Shown in pieces: positions 25,883-34,148 of a DNA stretch of 64,000 nucleotides. Each line of letters opens with the position of its first letter. Position 1 is the first letter of the stretch. The notes beneath the pieces are model-generated. The model was given only the letters and a program-made list of their open reading frames with translations. It was not told the DNA's origin and searched no databases. The DNA is from Bacteroidia bacterium (lineage in GTDB: Bacteria > Bacteroidota > Bacteroidia > Flavobacteriales > Flavobacteriaceae). The DNA lies in the NCBI GenBank assembly GCA_030427865.1, contig JAUICK010000010.1, forward strand, positions 1 to 64,000, read 5' to 3'. The translations under genes were made by a program, and so were the position numbers.

Positions 25883-27016
25883 ATGAAAATATTAATTGAC
25901 TTTTTTTTAGTTGGTGGTATAATTATTACTGGATTAATCCTTTATTTATTATTTAAAACAAAAAGTAAAGATTTACCTAAAAAAATATTAATTGTATTTT
26001 TTTTGTTTCTTTTTTTTGTAGCGATAAACACTTATGCCAGTTTTCATGAATTAAAACTATTGTATTTAACAACAGTCTTATTCGACGATAATGTTATTGT
26101 TTTTGTTGGTCCTCTTTTGTATGTTTATGTAAAATCGTTACTAAATAATAAAAAAGGTTTTATAAAGAAGAACCTATTTCACTTTGTGCCAGTAATTTTA
26201 AACTTCTTAATTATTACTTTTCCTTATTTTTTGAGTAATTTTTATACCGAAAATTCTAAATATATAGATATTATAAATGAAAATGCTGATATAATAAGAA
26301 TCTCTAATAATATATATTTAATTTTTTATCTTCTTTTATCTCTATCAATTTACAAAAGCTATAAAGAAGTAATGAAAACTAATTTTTCTAGCTTTTCTGA
26401 AAATGAATTCATGTGGGTAAAAAAAATGCTGATAGGTTCATTATTAGTTATTAGTTTTGATTTAATTCTCATAGTTTTTGAGATAATATATCCAAGTAGT
26501 ACTTTTATTAATAGTATAGATCTCACTGTAATTGCTATGATAATTTTTATTATTTATTTAGGGTATTATGGAGTAAATCAATCTAAAGTATTACTTCCAG
26601 ATTTTTTAATAAAAGAAGTAGAATCTAACACAAATAATGACCAGAAAATAAATTACTTATCAAGTTTAAGTAATGTAGAAATAGAACAATTAAAAACTAA
26701 ATTAAAAACCCTTCTTATTGAAGAAAAACCATATTTAGATGAAAATCTAACGTTAAATAAACTTGCTAAATTACTTTCTACTTCTGATAAAAAGTTATCA
26801 GCACTTTTAAATCAAAATATGAATACTACATTTTATGACATCATAAATAAGTATCGTGTTGAATCTGTAAAAGAGAAAATAAAATCTGATAAGTATAATA
26901 AAATCACACTTCTTGGTATTGCTTATGAATCTGGGTTTAAGTCAAAAACTAGTTTCAATAGAATCTTCAAAAAAGAAACAGGTCTATCTCCTTCTGAATA
27001 TAAAAAAAGCTTATAA
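25883..27016 (+). CDS. Membrane-embedded AraC family regulator
   Basis: A 377-residue protein. Residues about 1-240 hold seven hydrophobic segments (7TM-like receptor module), residues about 280-375 are an AraC/XylS DNA-binding domain with two helix-turn-helices (LTLNKLAKLLSTSDKKLSALLNQN and ITLLGIAYESGFKSKTSFNRIFKKETGLSPSEYKK). This layout is common in Flavobacteriaceae and suggests direct transduction of a membrane or extracellular signal to DNA. It precedes two serine-hydrolase lipoprotein genes on the same strand and may regulate them. Confidence 0.88.
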   Translation: MKILIDFFLVGGIIITGLILYLLFKTKSKDLPKKILIVFFLFLFFVAINTYASFHELKLLYLTTVLFDDNVIVFVGPLLYVYVKSLLNNKKGFIKKNLFHFVPVILNFLIITFPYFLSNFYTENSKYIDIINENADIIRISNNIYLIFYLLLSLSIYKSYKEVMKTNFSSFSENEFMWVKKMLIGSLLVISFDLILIVFEIIYPSSTFINSIDLTVIAMIIFIIYLGYYGVNQSKVLLPDFLIKEVESNTNNDQKINYLSSLSNVEIEQLKTKLKTLLIEEKPYLDENLTLNKLAKLLSTSDKKLSALLNQNMNTTFYDIINKYRVESVKEKIKSDKYNKITLLGIAYESGFKSKTSFNRIFKKETGLSPSEYKKSL

Positions 27017-27104
27017 GGCTACTACAAATTAGTGCCATTAGATACATTGGAGCGCAAATCCTTTATAATTAAGTAAAGTTTGCATACGATTAATTAATTA
27101 TTGT

Positions 27105-27374
27105 ATGGAAATTCACTTAAAGAAAAGACTTGTAGCAATATTACTTACATGCTTAAATTACAATTCAATTTGGGTAGCTATTTCTTTTCATTTTCTATGG
27201 AATTTCCTTGTAGATTTAATGCCTGATAAAGAAAATAAAATTGGTATTTATAGTATTAAAAATTTTGAAGAACATTCTAAAACAATCGATAATATTGAAG
27301 TCTTCTTTTTAGGTTTTACTTTGTTAATCCTTTTAATTTATACATATAAAAGAAAACTAAAATATACTAAATAA
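27105..27374 (+). pseudogene. C-terminal remnant of CPBP (CAAX) intramembrane protease
   Basis: An 89-residue ORF whose start SIWVAISFHFLWNFL matches the last CPBP/Abi motif (HxxWN within a membrane helix), preceded by LLTCLNYNS where the family has a Gly-rich helix. The first two catalytic motifs (EExxxR and FxxxH) are missing, so the protein would be inactive. A second hydrophobic helix lies near the C-terminus. It is most simply the 3' end of a gene that lost its front part. An alternative is an independent small membrane protein. Confidence 0.5.
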
Positions 27375-27452
27375 AAGTCCCACTGCTTCTAATGGAACGA
27401 TTAGCACTCATATTTCCTATTTATTTGCTGTAAATATTAAATTTCAATAAAA

Positions 27453-28643
27453 ATGAGTAAACAATTTTATATAATTTTTACATTATCAATCCTTTTAACA
27501 TCTTGTAAAGTTCAGCAACCTACAAATACAATAAGTGAACTTGACCTTAAAATTAATTCTATTTTTAATGAATCAGAATTACCTGGTTTTTCTTTAGTAT
27601 TAGTTAATGATAATAAAGTTTTGTATCAAAAATCTTTAGGGTATTCAAAAATATCTTCCAAAGAATTATATAAAAACAGTTCAGTTCAAAATATTGCTTC
27701 AGTATCTAAAACTTTTCTTGGAGTTGCATTAATGAAAGCTGTTGATCAAGGTAAATTAAGTTTAGATGATAATATAAATAAGTATTTACCATTTAAAATT
27801 GAACATCCTAAATATCCAAATATACCTATTAAAATACTTCATTTAGCCAATCATACTTCAGGTATAAATGATGGAGATATTTACAAAAAAAGTTATTTAT
27901 TAAAAGATCCTAATAAAGAATACCCTCATTTACCTCAAGAGTTTCAAAAATACATCACTTTAATAAAAAACAATCAAAAAATTGATGAATCAGAATTCTT
28001 AAAAAATATTTTATCAGTTGAGGGAAAATGGTATTCTAAAGATAACTTCACAAAAAATGCTCCTGGAATAAAATACAATTACTCTAATATTGGTGCAAGT
28101 TTAGCAGCCTATATAATTGAGAATGCTGTAGGGATATCTTATGAAAACTTTACATCAAAATATATTTTTGAACCATTAAATATGCCTCAAACTGACTGGA
28201 GTTCTTCAGACTACAAATCTAACAACATGGTAACAAAATATTTAAAAAAAGGAATCCCTATACCAGATTACTATTTAATTACCAAAGCAGATGGAGGGTT
28301 AGTAACTAATACTAATGATTTTGGAAAATATTTAATAGAAATGATGAAAGGTAGTAAGAATAAAGGAACTTTATTATCAAAAACTGGTTATAAGACAATG
28401 TTTACTAGAAATGAATTTGGAAGTGAAGCAAGTGGTATATTTTGGGGAGTAAGCAGTAGTGGAAACCCCAACCTCTATGGTTCAGACCCTGGGGTAATTA
28501 CAATGACATCTATAAGTAGAAAGAATGATATAGCTGTGTTTTTCATGACAAATTTAGATTTAGATGCTAATAAAAGTGCAATGAAATCTGTAATCAAAAT
28601 TTTAAAAGCTGTAAAAGCTCATAATTGGAAACATAATTCATAA
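27453..28643 (+). CDS. Serine hydrolase, beta-lactamase (class C/DD-peptidase) family, lipoprotein
   Basis: A 396-residue lipoprotein (lipobox Cys18 in LLTSC). Penicillin-binding fold motifs: SVSK (Ser83, Lys86) and YSN in KYNYSNIGAS; a candidate third motif is less clear (KTG at SKTGYK). Such enzymes are esterases, D-aminopeptidases or beta-lactamase-like proteins; the activity cannot be inferred. It shares layout and SxxK positions (83/86) with the gene at 29132, so the two are tandem paralogues on either side of a broken gene. Confidence 0.88.
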   Translation: MSKQFYIIFTLSILLTSCKVQQPTNTISELDLKINSIFNESELPGFSLVLVNDNKVLYQKSLGYSKISSKELYKNSSVQNIASVSKTFLGVALMKAVDQGKLSLDDNINKYLPFKIEHPKYPNIPIKILHLANHTSGINDGDIYKKSYLLKDPNKEYPHLPQEFQKYITLIKNNQKIDESEFLKNILSVEGKWYSKDNFTKNAPGIKYNYSNIGASLAAYIIENAVGISYENFTSKYIFEPLNMPQTDWSSSDYKSNNMVTKYLKKGIPIPDYYLITKADGGLVTNTNDFGKYLIEMMKGSKNKGTLLSKTGYKTMFTRNEFGSEASGIFWGVSSSGNPNLYGSDPGVITMTSISRKNDIAVFFMTNLDLDANKSAMKSVIKILKAVKAHNWKHNS

Positions 28644-28647
28644 AAGA

Positions 28648-29132
28648 ATGATAACGCTTTTTAAAGAAACACAACGTTTTACACAATGGTATTTATGGCT
28701 AATTCTAATAATTATTGGCTGTATGCCATTTTATACAATTTTTATAAGAATTAAAAATCAGATCTTTTTAAAAAACCCTATTAAAGAACTTTGGGTTTTG
28801 CTTTTCTCATTATTAATCTTTCTATTAATCTTTTTATTCTGTCAATTAAAATTAGTTACAGTAATTGATGAAAAAGAAATAAGAATAATATTTAAACCAT
28901 TTACAACAAGGGTAATTAAATGGTCAGATGGGTATCAACTAAAATTATTGATTATGGTTTTGTTGGTGGTTGGGGTATAAGATATGGTAGCAAACACGGT
29001 GTAGTTTATAATACAAGTGGAAGAATAGGAATAGCTATCAAAACAAGAAAAGGTGAAAAACTTGTAATAGGTACAAAAAAACAGAATAAATTAAAACAAG
29101 TAGTTAATAAACTAAAAAAAGACAGTAAATAA
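28648..29132 (+). pseudogene. Frameshifted membrane/PH-like hypothetical protein
   Basis: Two overlapping frames make one gene. The first (28648-28980) has two membrane helices followed by FTTRVIKWSD, then runs into nonsense. The second (28920-29132) continues KIIDYGFVGGWGIRYG, NTSGRIGIAIKTRKGEKLVIGTKK, the C-terminal half of a common Bacteroidota membrane protein with a GGWGIR core. Shifting from the first to the second frame needs one base less, most likely within GATGGGTAT near 28926-28934. It may be a real mutation, a sequencing error or programmed frameshifting. The downstream stop overlaps the next ATG (TAATG), so the second half was a normal operon member. Confidence 0.75.
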
Positions 29133-30286
29133 TGAAAAAAATCACACTTTTAATAATAATAACTTTAATCTTAAATTCATGTGGCTCGAGTAAACAAGTA
29201 ATATTAACAAAAGATGAGCTAGATGTTAAATTAAAAAACACATTAAAATACAAGCGGTTAACAGGGTTTAGTGTTTCTGCATTTACTAAAGACTCTATTT
29301 TATATCAAAAAGCTTTTGGTTTCGAAGACATTACCACAAAAAAACCATATACAATTAATACTAAACAACATATAGCTTCTATTTCTAAGACTGCTATTGC
29401 TGTAGCTTTATTTAAGGCACAAGAATTGGGGCTTTTATCTATTGATGACCCAATAAACAAACACTTACCATTTAAAGTTATAAACCCTCATTTTAAAGAT
29501 GAATCTATTACAATAAGGCAATTGGCAACGCATACTTCTAGTATTAAATATAGTGAAAAAATGACAGATTCTCTTGGGTTAATAAATCCAAATACTGAAC
29601 TCAAAGATGTAGTAAAAGGATACCTTACTAAAGAAGGCAAATGGTATAATGATAACAACTTCCATAAAAATAAACCTGGAGAAATAGGGGATTATTCTAA
29701 CGTAGGAGCATCATTAGTTGCCTATATAATTGAATATAAATCAGGTTTGTCTTTTTCAAAATTTACAGAAAAATATATTTTTAAACCCCTTGGTTTTAAA
29801 GATACAAGTTTTCAACAAAACACCTCAATTAGTTATTATAAATACCTATCTCAAGGTAATTTCGAAAAAGTTACTATGGAAGGAAATGCAACAGGACTTT
29901 ACCCAGCAGGTGGCTTATCAACAAACTTGAAAGAGTTAACCAAGTTTTGTCAAATGGTAATGAATAATGGTAGCTTAAATAATATTAGTATTCTAAAAAC
30001 TGAATCTACTCAAGAAATGTTAAAAGCTTTTAAATTAAGAAAAAGTTTAGATGATGAAATATATAAACAAGCCATTTTTTGGTCAACTATGAAAAGTCCT
30101 TTAGGAATACCCAGAGAAATGATTGGCCATAATGGAGGTGATTATGGTATATTTACAATGATGTTTTTTGATCAAAAATCAGGTATTGGATATATTCTCT
30201 TATCAAACACTGGAATGACAGAAGACAATGTGGTATCTATGCACAATATATATAAAAATTTATGGAAATATTCGCTAAAAAAATAA
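29132..30286 (+). CDS. Serine hydrolase, beta-lactamase family, lipoprotein
   Basis: A 384-residue lipoprotein (Cys17 in LNSC). SISK (Ser83, Lys86) and YSN in GDYSNVGASL are visible, and HNGGDYG near the C-terminus is a good candidate for the third motif (HxG in place of KTG). A tandem paralogue of the gene at 27453 with the same layout. Its ATG overlaps the stop of the frameshifted gene by one base. Confidence 0.9.
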   Translation: MKKITLLIIITLILNSCGSSKQVILTKDELDVKLKNTLKYKRLTGFSVSAFTKDSILYQKAFGFEDITTKKPYTINTKQHIASISKTAIAVALFKAQELGLLSIDDPINKHLPFKVINPHFKDESITIRQLATHTSSIKYSEKMTDSLGLINPNTELKDVVKGYLTKEGKWYNDNNFHKNKPGEIGDYSNVGASLVAYIIEYKSGLSFSKFTEKYIFKPLGFKDTSFQQNTSISYYKYLSQGNFEKVTMEGNATGLYPAGGLSTNLKELTKFCQMVMNNGSLNNISILKTESTQEMLKAFKLRKSLDDEIYKQAIFWSTMKSPLGIPREMIGHNGGDYGIFTMMFFDQKSGIGYILLSNTGMTEDNVVSMHNIYKNLWKYSLKK

Positions 30287-30303
30287 AATTATAACTATAC
30301 TTT

Positions 30304-31389
30304 TTATTTTAACATCTCTTTAGTAGCAACTGTTCTAAAACCTATATGATCTGAGCTTGAATTGGGCTCCATTCCCATTTTTGCCGAAATTCTAAAACTT
30401 GCACAATACGATTCATGACACAAGAAAGATCCACCTTTCATAACATACTCTATTTGATAAGGATTGCTTGGTGAATAAGATTTATCTGCACCTTTTGGGT
30501 TTTTTAACACTTCATCTGGGTTTAAAGTTTGATAATAATTTACATTAAACAGGTCTGTTGTCATTTCCCAAACATTTCCAGCCATGTCATATAACCCAAT
30601 ATTATTTGGTGGATACGATTTTATTGGAGAAATATACTCAAAACCATCTTCAGAAATATTTTCTGTAGGAAAGACTCCTTGCCAAGTATTTGCATTATTA
30701 TTCAAATCTTTAAACTTATTTCCCCAAGTGTAAATATTATCTTCAAATTTTCCTTGTGCTGCAGATTCCCATTCTGCTTCTGTAGGCAACCTTCTATTAG
30801 ACCACTTACAATAAGCCTTAGCATCTTCTAAACCAACATGTACAACAGGAAAATTATCTTTCCCTTTAATAGAACTTCCTGGACCTTCTGGTTGTTTCCA
30901 ATTTGCACCAACTTGCCATTTCCACCATTGACCATAATTTGCCATAGAAACCACACCTTTTGCATGTTTGTTAAAAATTAAACTTCCAGGTTGTAAAATA
31001 GAATCTGCAGGTTTTGGAGTTCCTATAGGTAAATCTTTCTTAATCACTTCCCAATCTATAGGTCTTTCTGCAACTGTAACATAGTTTGTAGCTTCTACAA
31101 ATTTTCGAAACTGTTTATTAGTTACTTCGTGTGCATCTATATAAAATCCATCAACTTCTACTCTATGTGCAGGTTTTTCTCTTGGCATTGCATATTTATC
31201 AGAAGCTTTTGCCCCCATTAAAAAAGTTTTTTTAGCTACCCAAACCATTCCTTCTGGGGTTGCAACATTATCATTTTTTGTAGTTGATTTTACAACTTCT
31301 TTCTGACTTTCTTTTTTCCTTTTATCACAACTAATTATAAAAAGAAAAAGTGTTAAAAAAGCAAATAATTGCTTAAAATTAAGTTTCAT
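30304..31389 (-). CDS. Formylglycine-generating enzyme-like lipoprotein
   Basis: A 361-residue exported lipoprotein (lipobox Cys21 in LFIISC). The SUMF1/FGE-sulfatase fold runs from about residue 48 to 356 (MVWVAKKTFLMGA, EVDGFYIDAHEVTNKQFRKFV, RLPTEAEWESAAQG, GNVWEMTTD). Both active-site cysteines of true FGE are present as Cys324 and Cys329 in GGSFLCHESYCASFR. It may therefore be able to oxidise the sulfatase cysteine to formylglycine outside the inner membrane; no sulfatase gene is in the window. Many fold homologues lack the cysteines and are not FGEs. Confidence 0.9.
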   Translation of the reverse strand: MKLNFKQLFAFLTLFLFIISCDKRKKESQKEVVKSTTKNDNVATPEGMVWVAKKTFLMGAKASDKYAMPREKPAHRVEVDGFYIDAHEVTNKQFRKFVEATNYVTVAERPIDWEVIKKDLPIGTPKPADSILQPGSLIFNKHAKGVVSMANYGQWWKWQVGANWKQPEGPGSSIKGKDNFPVVHVGLEDAKAYCKWSNRRLPTEAEWESAAQGKFEDNIYTWGNKFKDLNNNANTWQGVFPTENISEDGFEYISPIKSYPPNNIGLYDMAGNVWEMTTDLFNVNYYQTLNPDEVLKNPKGADKSYSPSNPYQIEYVMKGGSFLCHESYCASFRISAKMGMEPNSSSDHIGFRTVATKEMLK

Positions 31390-31483
31390 AAAAACAATTT
31401 AAGATTTTAAAACAAATATAATTATTCTATTGTCTTTAAGATTTAAATGAAAGAAAACCATTTCTACTTTTAACAAAAAATTA

Positions 31484-31526
31484 TTGTTTAACAAATAATT
31501 AAATAAATTAAACATTTGTATCTTTA
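31484..31526 (+). promoter_or_regulatory. Regulated promoter of photolyase operon 1
   Basis: TTGTTTAAC at 31484, TTAAACA at 31508 and TATCTTTA at 31519 (a -7-like element, TAnnTTTA). TGTTTAA and TTAAACA are inverted copies. The same three elements occur at identical offsets (0, 24, 35) in front of operon 2 at 39995. The 24-base spacing of the inverted arms suits a dimeric regulator. Confidence 0.7.
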
Positions 31527-31544
31527 CTTAAAATTAATATAATT

Positions 31545-32201
31545 ATGGCTCGCAAAAAAAACATCACCAAAGACAACATTATTTCTTGGTATATGGAATT
31601 TGTTTTAGAGAACAATCATCAACCAAAATCTGTTTTCAGTTTTGCAAAAAAAAATAACTTTGAAGAATCTGATTTTTATAAATTCTATGGGTCTTTTGAA
31701 GCAGTAGAGGAATCTATTTTTTCAGAATTCTTTCATCATACAATAACAGTTTTGCACAAAAGCGATGATTATCAAAACTATGATGCTAAAAATAAATTAC
31801 TAAGTTTTTATTTTACTTTTTTCGAAATCTTAACAGCCAACAGAAGTTATGTTGTTTATGTTTTAGAAGGTGTAAAAAAAGACCTAAAAAAACTGAAATC
31901 ATTAAAGTCTTTAAAAACAGAATACACAAAATTTGTTGAAGATTTAAACATTGAAAGAATTGAGTTGAAACAAGAAACTTTAGAAAAAATTCAGAACACT
32001 TCTATCAAAGAATCTTCTTGGATGCACTTAGTAATCACAATAAAATTTTGGTTAGATGATGTTTCTCCATCCTTTGAAAAAACAGATATTTTTATTGAAA
32101 AATCAATCAACGCTCGTTTTGATTTAATGGATATTAAGCCTTTAAAAAGTATTATTGATTTTGGGAAATTCATTTTAAAAGAAAAAGTAAATTTTAACTA
32201 A
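31545..32201 (+). CDS. TetR-like transcriptional regulator
   Basis: A 218-residue protein. The N-terminal 55 residues fit a TetR helix-turn-helix (KNITKDNIISWYMEFVLEN, PKSVFSFAKKNNFEESDFYKFYGSFEAVE); the remainder is helical, fitting the ligand-binding half. It is the first gene of the photolyase/cryptochrome island and the only DNA-binding regulator in it, hence the best candidate for the protein acting at the inverted repeats before both operons. The ligand is unknown; no cobalamin or other light-sensing domain was recognised. Ten bases before the ABC1 kinase gene. Confidence 0.8.
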   Translation: MARKKNITKDNIISWYMEFVLENNHQPKSVFSFAKKNNFEESDFYKFYGSFEAVEESIFSEFFHHTITVLHKSDDYQNYDAKNKLLSFYFTFFEILTANRSYVVYVLEGVKKDLKKLKSLKSLKTEYTKFVEDLNIERIELKQETLEKIQNTSIKESSWMHLVITIKFWLDDVSPSFEKTDIFIEKSINARFDLMDIKPLKSIIDFGKFILKEKVNFN

Positions 32202-32211
32202 GACAGAAGCT

Positions 32212-33516
32212 ATGAAAACTATAGATTCCATTCCAACTTCCAAAATGCAACGTGCATCTAAATTAGTAACCACTGGTGCTAAAATTGGTGTAAATTATTT
32301 AAAATATTATGGTGATAAAATTACCAAAACAGAAGTTGAAGCAAAAGCACGTTTAAATGAAAACAATGCTGAGGATATTTATGATGGTTTGAAAAAATTA
32401 AAAGGTAGCGCTTTAAAAGTTGCCCAAATGTTGAGTATGGAAAAAAGCATTTTACCTCAAGCTTATGTAGAAAAATTTTCGCTTTCTCAGTTTTCTGTCC
32501 CACCACTTTCTCCAGCTTTAGTTACCAAAACTTTTAAAAAGTATTTTGGCAAAAATCCTAATGAAATTTATGACAAATTTGAGGCTATCTCTGTAAATGC
32601 AGCAAGTATTGGTCAAGTTCATAAAGCAGAAAAAGACAAAAAGAAATTAGCTGTTAAAATTCAATATCCAGGTGTAGCAGAAAGCATAGCTTCAGATTTA
32701 GCCTTGGTAAAACCCATTGCTATTAAAATGTTTAATATTAGAGGAAAAGATTCTGATAAATATTTTAAAGAAGTTGAAAACAAGTTGGTTGAGGAAACTA
32801 ATTATATATTAGAAGTTGAACAAAGTCAAGCTATTGTAGAAGCGTGTAAACACATACCTAATTTAAACTTTCCAAATTATTACCCTGAATTATCTTCAGA
32901 TAGAATTATTACGATGGATTGGATGAATGGCGTGCATTTATCAGAATTTAAATTCAAAGACCAAGAAACTGCCAATAAACTGGGACAAGCTTTGTGGGAT
33001 TTTTACATGTTTCAAATTCATAAATTACAAAAAGTACACGCAGACCCTCATCCTGGAAATTTTTTAATTTCTCCAGAGAACGACTTAATTGTGATAGATT
33101 TTGGCTGTATGAAAACAATTCCCAATGATTTTTATGTTCCATATTTTGAATTGGCAAAAAAAGAAAACCTTAGCAACCCAACTTATTTTGAAGAAAAACT
33201 ATTTGAATTAGAAATTTTAAGAAAAGATGATTCTAAAGAAGAGTTGGTGTTTTTTAGAGCAATGTTTCATGAAATGTTAAGTCTTTTTACACAACCTTTT
33301 CACAAAGAAATATTTGATTTTTCTGATGAAGTATTCTTCGGAAAATTATCAGAACTTGGAGCTAAATATGCAAAAAGCACAGAACTTAAAAACATGAATG
33401 GAAATAGAGGTTCCAAGCATTTTATTTACATCAATAGAACGTTTTTTGGCTTATATAATTTAATGCACGATTTAAAAGCAAAAGACATTAAAATAAATAA
33501 CTTTAAAACATACTAA
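32212..33516 (+). CDS. ABC1/UbiB (AarF) family atypical kinase
   Basis: A 434-residue protein of the ABC1/ADCK family. Signature segments: ALKVAQMLS (the family motif KxGQ with Ala for Gly), AASIGQVHKA (nucleotide loop), AVKIQYPG (Lys of the ATP site), EETNY, HADPHPGNF and IDFG. UbiB-like proteins support quinone or isoprenoid metabolism and lipid handling with weak ATPase/kinase activity; the target is unknown here. No TM helix was noticed. Cotranscribed with the TetR-like gene. Confidence 0.88.
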   Translation: MKTIDSIPTSKMQRASKLVTTGAKIGVNYLKYYGDKITKTEVEAKARLNENNAEDIYDGLKKLKGSALKVAQMLSMEKSILPQAYVEKFSLSQFSVPPLSPALVTKTFKKYFGKNPNEIYDKFEAISVNAASIGQVHKAEKDKKKLAVKIQYPGVAESIASDLALVKPIAIKMFNIRGKDSDKYFKEVENKLVEETNYILEVEQSQAIVEACKHIPNLNFPNYYPELSSDRIITMDWMNGVHLSEFKFKDQETANKLGQALWDFYMFQIHKLQKVHADPHPGNFLISPENDLIVIDFGCMKTIPNDFYVPYFELAKKENLSNPTYFEEKLFELEILRKDDSKEELVFFRAMFHEMLSLFTQPFHKEIFDFSDEVFFGKLSELGAKYAKSTELKNMNGNRGSKHFIYINRTFFGLYNLMHDLKAKDIKINNFKTY

Positions 33517-34148
33517 TGACTTTTTTTAGTTCAGAAGATATCAATAATTTAAATAAAATTTACAGAATTAACCTTATAAACAGTTGCTCTGGATTTAAAT
33601 CTGCGAATTTATTAGCTTCTATTTCAAAAGAAGGAATCACTAACGTTGCTGTTTTTAGTTCTGTAACACATTTAGGATCTAATCCACCAACTTTAGGTTT
33701 TATACTAAGACCAACAACAGTTCCAAGAAATACGTATAAAAACTTAAAAGAAACTGGGTACTTTACCATCAATCATATTTATGAAGATATTATAGAGGAT
33801 GCGCATCATACATCTGCAAAATACTTAGAAGAAATATCTGAATTTGATGTAACCAATTTAGAAGAAGAGTACAAAGGTAATTTTAAGGTACCCTTTGTAA
33901 AAAACGCTCCTGTACAAATGAATATGAAATTTATCGAAGAAATTTATGTGCCTTCTAATAATGTACAACTAATTGTAGCTCAAATTCAAGAATTATACAT
34001 TAAAGATGAATTGCTTGAAAAAGACGGACTCATTAATTTATCTAAAGGAAACATTGCTGCAATAAATGGTTTAGATACTTATACAATACCTAAATTTAAA
34101 GAAAGGTTTTCATATCAAAGACCAAAAAACTTATCTAAATCTGTATGA
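33516..34148 (+). CDS. Flavin reductase-like FMN-binding protein
   Basis: A 210-residue protein of the flavin-reductase-like split-barrel family (SISKEGITNVAVFSSVTHLGSNPPTLGFI, YKNLKETGYFTINHI, HTSAKY). Such proteins bind FMN and use NAD(P)H. In a cluster of flavin-dependent photolyases a role in flavin supply or in reduction is plausible but inferred. Starts one base into the preceding stop (TAATG) and overlaps the following gene by 4 bases (ATGA). Confidence 0.85.
   Translation: MTFFSSEDINNLNKIYRINLINSCSGFKSANLLASISKEGITNVAVFSSVTHLGSNPPTLGFILRPTTVPRNTYKNLKETGYFTINHIYEDIIEDAHHTSAKYLEEISEFDVTNLEEEYKGNFKVPFVKNAPVQMNMKFIEEIYVPSNNVQLIVAQIQELYIKDELLEKDGLINLSKGNIAAINGLDTYTIPKFKERFSYQRPKNLSKSV

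Noticed and set aside
27035-27396. 8-base inverted repeats CCATTAGA / TCTAATGG around the CPBP remnant
   Set aside because: Eight matching bases over a 360-base distance are easily due to chance, no transposase is near, and the flanks match poorly.
28920-28980. Programmed ribosomal frameshifting as the default explanation
   Set aside because: No slippery heptamer of the X XXY YYZ type was seen at the junction; mutation or sequencing error is simpler.
29730-29930. 66-residue ORF inside the second serine hydrolase
   Set aside because: Alternative frame of a gene with intact catalytic motifs.
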